NCBI RefSeq assembly: GCF_010500895.1
Contig: NZ_JAAAWO010000015.1
Coordinates: 41,068 to 105,067 of the forward strand
Direction of reading: 5' to 3'
DNA length: 64,000 nt
Source: Alteromonas genovensis
Lineage (GTDB): Bacteria > Pseudomonadota > Gammaproteobacteria > Enterobacterales > Alteromonadaceae
Numbering within the stretch: the first letter of the stretch is position 1; each line of letters starts with the position of its first letter. A program made the position numbers and the translations under genes. The notes under the pieces are model-generated. The model was not told the DNA's origin and ran no database searches. It worked only from the letters and a program-made list of their open reading frames with translations. This document shows, piece by piece, positions 57,633 through 64,000 of the stretch.

Positions 57633-60101
57633 CTAGTCTTTGTCTGAGTTCAGTGCAACATTTTCAAGATGTTGCATCATTTCAGGCCAAATGAGCGCCA
57701 TTACGTCTTCACGAAGGGCTTCGCATTCTTCGGAGTACTTCAAGCTGCCGTCTTTTTCTGAGTCTAACCAGTGGTTTTCTTTTAAGGCATTGATAAAACT
57801 TGATAATACATTCTTATCATAAAACTCTGGCGAGCTTAGCCCATAAAGAACAGAAAGACGTTCTGCTACTTTCTTACTTTCTCTCTCAAGTGCGCCTCTG
57901 CTGATAGACTTTTCTTTATCCAATATGGTCAGTACAACAGCGTAGCGCTGCAGGGTCTCCTGCATACACCGGCTTAACAGCCATGCAGAATGGTATTGCT
58001 TACAGTGTGCGTCAGGAGGAAGTAACTCGTTATCAACCTCGCGCAATAGCCCGTTGCTAAGCAATGTTGTGATAAGTGCGTCGGTATGAGCAAGGGCTTC
58101 ATCTTGAGAAAGGTGAAGGAAAAGCTCTTTTTGCAGCAGTGGATAAAGTGACGCAATAAGCTCAAACACCTTATTCTTACTAATCCCTTTCTTAGCAAAA
58201 ACCGATGCCATTATGAGCCCAGGAATGGCGAACAAGTGCAAAATGTTATTGCGGTAGTAGGTTAAGTAAACAGCCGATTTAGGCTGCGGGCTTATTAGTC
58301 TGCCGTAATCGTCATCTTGTATGTCAAATCGGCCAAGTTTCAGCGTGTCTTTCAGCAATTCATCGGTAGACGCCTCGGGAATTGTTGCATCACTACTAAA
58401 CGGGGCCTGTTTGAACAAGTCAATAAAGTCGCCCATCGCCTGCTTAAGCTCTGCTTCGCTCATGGTTTGCGTTTTCGAAGACAACAGGCAAAGCGAAATA
58501 AGCGCCATGCCGTTAAGCGCTGCTGCTCTATTAATGCGGGTCATCACATCGTTCGCCAGTTCGTTAACTGCAGGCGTTAACCATGCTGGCTTTTTCTCCG
58601 GCTCGGCGTCACGGCACTCTCGCCAATTTGGAACGTGAGACTCTAAAAACTGATTAAGTTGAATTGGCTCGCCAAAGTTTACGTAGCCATGGCCATAATT
58701 TTTAAGCTTTTTGATGGCGGTGAAAACTTGAAGGTTCGATTCCTTTTTCTTTTTAGAGCCTTTCAGCTCATTCAAATAGCTTTTCACTTCCATCACGTTT
58801 TCGTAGCCAATGTATACGGGTACAAGGCTAACCGGGCGATTTACACCTTTCAGCATCGCTTGAATGGTCATTGCCAGCATGCCCGTTTTAGGTGGAATAA
58901 GCCTTCCCGTGCGGCTTCGGCCGCCTTCGGGATAGTATTTCACCGAATACCCTTTATTAAACAACAGCTCTAAGTATTCTCTGAATACGGCAGTGTAAAG
59001 TTTATTTCCAGCAAAACTACGTCTTAAGAAAAACGCACCGCAGCGGCGAAATATTTTACCTACTGGCCAGAAGTTTAAGTTAATGCCGGCGGCAATATGC
59101 GGTGTCACCATGCCTTCGTGATAAATAACATAGGTGAGCAAAAGGTAGTCCATATGGCTTCGATGGCAGGGCACATAGATAATTTCGTGTCCATTAGCCG
59201 CAAGCTCGCGGATGCGCTCTGCGTGACCCACGCTGATGCCGTTATAAATCTTGTTCCAAATTCGGGTAAGTATTCTGTCACCAAAGCGAATTAAGCCTTC
59301 ACGATAATCTGCAGCTACTTCGGTGATGTAAGACTGCGCCCGTTCTTTGGCTTTCTCGTGTGAGACCTTTTTCGCTCGAGACTCTTCAGCCATGGCACGA
59401 CGCACGGCATCAGAGCCCAATACGCTGTTGTTGAGCTCTTGTCGCTCAAGCAATGTGGGGCCAGTCATACTTTGGCGTTTGCGGTGAAAGTGAGTACTCG
59501 CTACTCTCACAAGTTTTTGCGCAATGCTTTGATCACTGCCGTGCTGATTGGCCATTGTGCGAGCAGAGACGGCTTTTGAATAATTGACAAAGTTATCGCG
59601 CCCTAAAAACAAGACAATAAATAACTTTCGAAGCCAGCTTGGCGCCGCTTTGTAAGTAATTAAGTCTCCTAAACCCGGCTTGCCTTTACCCGGTGTTCTT
59701 CCCCAAGTGATGAATACGGGCACAACCTGGAGGTCTAGGTTTTCGTGGTCGCGATGTAAATGGAACAAATCGGTAAAAACATCTTCAATGCCGGTGTTGT
59801 CACCACCTGAGCGAAAAAGTGGCTGCGTTTTTCTTAAAAATAAGGTGGAAGGGTATTCTCTGCCCGCAAGAGTCAGCGTATCGGTAGGACTAGGCAGTCC
59901 TAACGCTTGTGTCGACATTCTTAGCGCTAACTGGTCGGTGACCGAGTTGGTGGGTAATAAATAGACAATGGGCTTTTCTTTATCGATTCCAAGCTCAGAG
60001 TCGACGTTCACTGGAATACTGTGTGCTTTAACAAGCAACTTAACAGGATAATGAAATACCGATAAAAAGGCTTTTCGCATCCACGACATGAATTCTGTCA
60101 T
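57633..60101 (-). CDS. plsB: Glycerol-3-phosphate acyltransferase
   Basis: PlsB makes lysophosphatidic acid at the inner membrane, the first step of phospholipid synthesis. The acyltransferase motif HRSHMD (His313-x4-Asp318) is the catalytic box I. The further blocks GAFFLRRSFAGNKLY, YYPEGGRSRTGRLI and SLVPVYIGYENVME follow in order. At 822 aa it is the long gammaproteobacterial PlsB. Two in-frame ATGs (60101 and 60089) are possible; the second has AGGA ahead of it. Confidence 0.97.
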   Translation of the reverse strand: MTEFMSWMRKAFLSVFHYPVKLLVKAHSIPVNVDSELGIDKEKPIVYLLPTNSVTDQLALRMSTQALGLPSPTDTLTLAGREYPSTLFLRKTQPLFRSGGDNTGIEDVFTDLFHLHRDHENLDLQVVPVFITWGRTPGKGKPGLGDLITYKAAPSWLRKLFIVLFLGRDNFVNYSKAVSARTMANQHGSDQSIAQKLVRVASTHFHRKRQSMTGPTLLERQELNNSVLGSDAVRRAMAEESRAKKVSHEKAKERAQSYITEVAADYREGLIRFGDRILTRIWNKIYNGISVGHAERIRELAANGHEIIYVPCHRSHMDYLLLTYVIYHEGMVTPHIAAGINLNFWPVGKIFRRCGAFFLRRSFAGNKLYTAVFREYLELLFNKGYSVKYYPEGGRSRTGRLIPPKTGMLAMTIQAMLKGVNRPVSLVPVYIGYENVMEVKSYLNELKGSKKKKESNLQVFTAIKKLKNYGHGYVNFGEPIQLNQFLESHVPNWRECRDAEPEKKPAWLTPAVNELANDVMTRINRAAALNGMALISLCLLSSKTQTMSEAELKQAMGDFIDLFKQAPFSSDATIPEASTDELLKDTLKLGRFDIQDDDYGRLISPQPKSAVYLTYYRNNILHLFAIPGLIMASVFAKKGISKNKVFELIASLYPLLQKELFLHLSQDEALAHTDALITTLLSNGLLREVDNELLPPDAHCKQYHSAWLLSRCMQETLQRYAVVLTILDKEKSISRGALERESKKVAERLSVLYGLSSPEFYDKNVLSSFINALKENHWLDSEKDGSLKYSEECEALREDVMALIWPEMMQHLENVALNSDKD

Positions 60102-60137
60102 CCTATGAAATAAAAACGCAATTAGTGTATCACAAAA

Positions 60138-60247
60138 CCGGTAAGGTCTTCTTTTATGCTGAATTTATGCAAGCGAATCAGCGTAACACTGAGCATTAAC
60201 GTAAGTGACTGATTCGCGCTATAAGCCACAAAAGCCAATCTTACCGG
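60138..60247. repeat. Nested inverted repeats upstream of plsB
   Basis: CCGGTAAG (60138-60145) is exactly complementary to CTTACCGG (60240-60247). Inside, GCGAATCAG (60173-60181) is exactly complementary to CTGATTCGC (60209-60217). Together they give a 110-base element in the plsB-GNAT gap. Confidence 0.6.
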
Positions 60248-60342
60248 AAGGCCGCCTTTACAGTGTGTTAAGTATTTCACACCATTAAACCTATACACTG
60301 CACGCAGAAAAAACGTTCTAGTCAATAACGCTAAACCTCGCG

Positions 60343-60834
60343 TTATGTTTTACCTGTATAACGCATGGCCACATTGCAGCGCTCGTAGGCACTTCCGTAC
60401 TTGTTCATTGTTTCTTTGCAGTGCTCAAATCCATTTTTTAAATAAAGGTGAATGGCCGCCTCGCAGCGCTTATTGGTGAGTAAAAATAAGGTGTTGTGAG
60501 CGATAGAGGGCGCTAAGGTTAATACATATTGTAATAGCTGCTCGCCTACTTTAAGGCCTCGTGCATTAGAAGCCACGCCCATTTTTGTAAGCTCAAAAAC
60601 GCCTTCCGATTTTTTCGCCAAAGCGCAGGCCCCAATTACACCTAGGGTTGGGTGTTTGGCGAACCAGATGTGGCCACCGTTATTAATAATAAACTCTTTA
60701 GGGCGAGAAATAACATCTTCATCAACGGGTTCAAGAACAAACATAGTTTCTATCCATTCTCTATTTATCGAGTCGAAGTAAGGCGATAAATTATCGCTAA
60801 AAGGTAAAAACTCCAGCGGTAAAGACTGTTCCAT
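60343..60834 (-). CDS. GNAT-family N-acetyltransferase
   Basis: The 163-aa protein has the GNAT fold: strand and helix start, then VFELTKMGVASNARGLKVGEQLLQYVL (about residues 78-104) holding the acetyl-CoA pyrophosphate loop, and TNKRCEAAIHLYLKNGFEHCKE near the C-terminus. The acceptor substrate is unknown. It is a single minus-strand gene 241 bases upstream of plsB. Confidence 0.88.
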   Translation of the reverse strand: MEQSLPLEFLPFSDNLSPYFDSINREWIETMFVLEPVDEDVISRPKEFIINNGGHIWFAKHPTLGVIGACALAKKSEGVFELTKMGVASNARGLKVGEQLLQYVLTLAPSIAHNTLFLLTNKRCEAAIHLYLKNGFEHCKETMNKYGSAYERCNVAMRYTGKT

Positions 60835-61085
60835 AGGTGAAAATTAACTGAATGGTAAATAATGCTATGCTAGATAAAAAACGCCATAATGAATAGCGTT
60901 GTTAGTATCTTTATCATTAGGCATTGTATTAATGGAGCATTGAGACCTTTACAGTACCGTCAAAGAGATAGGGTTTGTAGAAGTCAGAATTCTGGCTAAA
61001 AAATTGTTTTGTAATCATTTTTAAGTTGGCGTTTCAAGTATATCTCACTATTTTTATATTAGATTTTATTTACGAGCGAAAAACC

Positions 61086-63377
61086 TTGGACAATAAGCTT
61101 TCCACAACTATCGATGCAACGATGCTCAATAGCGAGCTTCCGCTTGATTTGGACGATTTAATGACATTATTGGCAGAAGCTTATGATGTGCCCATTGCGT
61201 TAATTGGTATTGTTGGTAAGCAAGATGAAGTGATAAAGGCGAGTCATGGTACTGATATCAAGTATATTCCTCGTGAGAATGCGTTTTGCAGTCATGTTGT
61301 GGAGTCCGGCGAGCCCTTACTCATTTCCAATGCGACGAAAGATGATCGTTTCCGTAATGTGCAAAATGTAGTCGACGGTAAAGAAGTTATATTTTATGCT
61401 GGAACGCCTATTCATATTGAAGGCGAATCGGTGGGCGCCGTATGCCTCATCGACTCACAGCCAAGGAGTATTGGCGAAAAACACCTCACATTATTAAAGC
61501 GAATTGGCTTGCTAGTGAGTAAGCACATTGGCCTCTCACGAGAGCATGAAATGCTTAAACGTGAGCACGGCCTAATCGAGAAGTCCCCCATTGTTCTTGC
61601 GACGTGGAATTTCGATAATTCCCTTAAGTTAGCGTACATTTCTAAAAACGCACACACGGTAATTGGCGCTGATGCGGCAGATTTACTAGAAGGCAGGATC
61701 GAATTTACTGATTTGATGTGCGATGAGTCAGACGCTGATTTTACTTTTGCGATGCAAGCACACATGGAAGGAGTTGAAACCCATGTCTGTCGGCTAAAAA
61801 TGTCTGTGCCTACTCGCACTATTTGGGTGAGTATGATTTCCACCGCCAGTTTTAACGACAATGGAAGCCTTTTTTCGGTGCAGGCGTTTTTGTTTGATAC
61901 CAGCGATCAAAAATACGTCGAGGACAAGCTTAACGAAACCAATCAACGAATGCGCCTGCTCTTGGAGGCTTCAGAGCTTGGAACATGGGATTGGAACTTA
62001 AAAGCGGATGTGAATCAGGTAAACAGGCGATGGTGCGAAATTGTAGGCATCGATTATGAGTACTACGATACAAGCTATCGATATTCCCGGCAGCTTATTC
62101 ATCCCGCTGATCTCGTGCAATTTGAACACCACCTGGATGAACATTTGCGAGGTAAGACAAGCGTATTTAATACTACGTTTAGAATGAAGCACGCCAATGG
62201 TAACTGGGTGTGGGTGGAGTCTTACGGCAAAATTGTTGAAAATGACGCTATGGGGAAACCGCTAAGAGTAGCCGGTATTCACCGTGATATTACGGGAAGA
62301 ATGGAGAGCGAAATTCATGAAAGGAAAAAAACTCAGCTGCTGCAGTTTATCAATAAGACGCGCGCATCTTATTTAGAAAGCAACGATCTTACACGGGCCT
62401 GTCAAACCGTACTCCCCGAGTTAATTGAGCTATCAGACAGTCAGTTTGCTTTTATTGCACAAATGCAGGATAAAGACAGTGAGCCAAAACTCTTCATTCA
62501 TGCCATTTCAGATATTGTGTGGGACAGTGCTAGCTTTACTCAATACGCAGAGTATAAAAAACGAAACCTGTATTTCACCAACTTTGATAATTTGTTTGGC
62601 AAAGTCGTTACAACGGGTGAAGTAATTATTAGCAACACCCCCAAAACTCACCCCGCCTCTAGAGGCACGCCTAAAGGTCACCCTCGCATTAACCGCTTTC
62701 TTGGTCTTCCCATTAAGATTAAAGATGAAGTTGTGGGTATGATTGGATTAGCCAACAAGTTTGAATTTTACAAAGCGTCAGATGCAGCGTTTTTCCAGCC
62801 GTTCTTAGATGCGTTAGCAGGTTTATTCTATGCGGTTGATTTAGAAACCGCACGGGCAGAAGCAGAAGAAAAGCTGCGTATGCTAGCGATGACCGATTCC
62901 CTTACCGGCTTGTTGAATAGGCGAGCTTTCTTAGACGAATGTAATCAGATTTCCCAGACTCACCAGCAAGTCGCCATAGCCATTATGGACATAGATTACT
63001 TTAAGAGTGTCAACGACACCTACGGGCACGATGCCGGCGACTATGCATTAAAGGAGGTTGCATCAATCACTCGCTCTTTTTGCAGTGAGCATGGCGTTGT
63101 GGCTAGGTTAGGCGGTGAAGAATTCGCCATTGTGTTAGTGAACAAATCCCCTAATGAAGTGAATAGCATCTTTGAAAATCTTAGAGAGGCTATAAACGCT
63201 ACGCAACTTGCTTACAAAAACGATCGAATCAATATTACTATCAGCACGGGGGTTAGCTATACATCAGACTGCTTCGATATCGATTTTAGTACATACTTGT
63301 CGGTGGCCGATCAGGCACTGTACGAGGCTAAGTCAAGTGGCAGAAACCGCACCTGCTGGCAGCCAGGTATACTTTAA
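61086..63377 (+). CDS. GAF-PAS-PAS-GAF-GGDEF diguanylate cyclase
   Basis: This is a soluble multi-sensor enzyme that makes cyclic di-GMP. Domains in order: GAF (about residues 20-150), PAS (about 165-275), PAS/PAC (about 280-410, with GTWDWNLK and HRDITGRM), a second GAF (about 420-585, with RINRFLGLPIKIKDEVVGMIGLANK) and GGDEF (about 595-760). The active motif RLGGEEF is intact (GGEEF at 676-680). No RxxD inhibitory site is visible just before it. I use TTG 61086 with GAG upstream; a TTG at 61026 or ATG 61122 is possible. Confidence 0.88.
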   Translation: MDNKLSTTIDATMLNSELPLDLDDLMTLLAEAYDVPIALIGIVGKQDEVIKASHGTDIKYIPRENAFCSHVVESGEPLLISNATKDDRFRNVQNVVDGKEVIFYAGTPIHIEGESVGAVCLIDSQPRSIGEKHLTLLKRIGLLVSKHIGLSREHEMLKREHGLIEKSPIVLATWNFDNSLKLAYISKNAHTVIGADAADLLEGRIEFTDLMCDESDADFTFAMQAHMEGVETHVCRLKMSVPTRTIWVSMISTASFNDNGSLFSVQAFLFDTSDQKYVEDKLNETNQRMRLLLEASELGTWDWNLKADVNQVNRRWCEIVGIDYEYYDTSYRYSRQLIHPADLVQFEHHLDEHLRGKTSVFNTTFRMKHANGNWVWVESYGKIVENDAMGKPLRVAGIHRDITGRMESEIHERKKTQLLQFINKTRASYLESNDLTRACQTVLPELIELSDSQFAFIAQMQDKDSEPKLFIHAISDIVWDSASFTQYAEYKKRNLYFTNFDNLFGKVVTTGEVIISNTPKTHPASRGTPKGHPRINRFLGLPIKIKDEVVGMIGLANKFEFYKASDAAFFQPFLDALAGLFYAVDLETARAEAEEKLRMLAMTDSLTGLLNRRAFLDECNQISQTHQQVAIAIMDIDYFKSVNDTYGHDAGDYALKEVASITRSFCSEHGVVARLGGEEFAIVLVNKSPNEVNSIFENLREAINATQLAYKNDRINITISTGVSYTSDCFDIDFSTYLSVADQALYEAKSSGRNRTCWQPGIL

Positions 63378-63895
63378 CTGCTTACATGACCGCGATAGCC
63401 GTTTTTGTGGGTTCCAGTTCAAAACTAAATTAGAAGTAACGAATTTATTGGGCTTTGAAGAACGATTCCAGAAAGATTTTAGGTGAATTCCAGCTTAAAG
63501 CTAAACTGACCTCAATAAGTCCAGCGCGACATTAAATTGAACGCCAGACAACAGTATTCCGCCGCCTGTAAGAAGGTAAGTTCGAATAGGGGCAATAATT
63601 CAAACATATACAAAATCAACGCAGGATTCAATAGATATTCAGGGTTCAGTCTCGCGCTCTTGGAGAGATAAATTGACCAAGATACCAGGCTGCTCTGTGC
63701 CGTTAAGGAGTTTAAGTGGCAATACTTATCCCCCTCAACAATACGTTGCGAGTATCCTTAGCGTTTCAGGAACTGAAAGGGAATGCCACTTCTTGTGTGG
63801 CACAAAAAGAATGTTTGTTAAGCTCAATCCTGAGTGTCCGTTCCTTGTCTAAGGCCGAACTTCGAAAGTCTACCGTATCCGTCCGGCAATCTCAC
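63378..63895. other. 518-base region between the cyclase gene and an IS end
   Basis: No supported gene is present. A hairpin-like TGCCAC/GTGGCA pair occurs near 63783-63802. A plus-strand frame of 68 codons lacks protein-like features. I looked for the terminal inverted repeat of the IS and did not find a convincing one. Confidence 0.5.
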
Positions 63896-64000
63896 CTAGC
63901 GCTTAGCAAATTGCCATGGTAGTAGTTGCTCGATATCGGCGTCGGGCCGACTGAGTTCATCAAGGCAGGTCATCACATACTCGAATACCTTGAGGTCGTT
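63896..64000 (-). mobile_element. C-terminal end of an IS66-family-like transposase (cut by the window edge)
   Basis: The last 34 codons before a TAG stop (63896-63898) are seen. They read EYVMTCLDELSRPDADIEQ then LLPWQFAKR. The closing LLPW motif after an acidic D.E segment is the typical C-terminus of IS66 TnpC transposases. The rest of the gene is beyond the window, so whether the element is intact or truncated cannot be told. Confidence 0.6.

Noticed and set aside
63716..63922. Plus-strand 68-codon frame near the right edge
   Set aside because: It runs antisense into the transposase end and starts with GTG after a weak GGAG; composition is not protein-like.

Overview
The window reads as chromosomal DNA of a marine gammaproteobacterium of the Alteromonas type. 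This rests on the gene order mnmG-rsmG-parA-parB-atpIBEFHAGDC (the classic oriC-proximal block), moderate GC, and protein sequences of alteromonad character. Genus is an inference; no rRNA or tRNA gene is present to confirm it.

Layout. 1-11660: tRNA modification (mnmG), 16S rRNA methylation (rsmG), chromosome partitioning (parAB) and the full F1Fo ATP synthase operon. A sigma-70-type promoter overlaps a hairpin just before atpI, and an intrinsic terminator follows atpC. 11806-13713: two AT-rich tandem genes for unrecognised multi-pass membrane proteins of matching topology. 13735-18876: DTW-domain tRNA modification enzyme, alkyltransferase-like protein, HD-GYP c-di-GMP phosphodiesterase, an OmpA-type lipoprotein with a long structured leader, a SnoaL-like exported protein and a LacI-type regulator. 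18984-22787: yicC, a 263-bp MITE-like element with 31-bp terminal inverted repeats, rph-pyrE-tusA, and a two-gene operon of unknown function behind a Fur-box-like site. 22922-33794: DedA/VTT membrane protein, amidohydrolase, DUF3014/DUF1285 pair, fatty-acid-hydroxylase-type membrane oxygenase, DUF6482 protein, COQ8-type kinase, DUF6702 protein and M1 aminopeptidase. 33992-39111: proB, thioesterase, 2-hydroxyacid dehydrogenase, EamA transporter, PspB-like small protein, and an ECF sigma factor with a probable membrane-bound regulator. 39129-47173: tamB-tamA and an S9 peptidase. 47355-57478: Bcr/CflA efflux pump, ilvC and divergent ilvY, comM-like ATPase, TRIC-type channel, ilvD-ilvA. 57633-63377: plsB, GNAT acetyltransferase, and a GAF-PAS-PAS-GAF-GGDEF diguanylate cyclase. 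The right edge holds the C-terminal end of an IS66-like transposase.

How the genes work together. The left third is housekeeping: origin-proximal segregation genes and energy conversion. ilvC/ilvY and ilvD/ilvA provide most of the common branched-chain amino-acid pathway; acetohydroxy-acid synthase and the transaminase are not here. tamAB and the OmpA lipoprotein belong to envelope assembly, and plsB starts phospholipid synthesis. HD-GYP and GGDEF genes bracket the window as opposing c-di-GMP enzymes.

No CRISPR array, prophage, toxin-antitoxin pair or defence island was recognised. The parts least explained by known families are the tandem membrane proteins, the Fur-box operon, the MITE-like element, and several structured intergenic regions.
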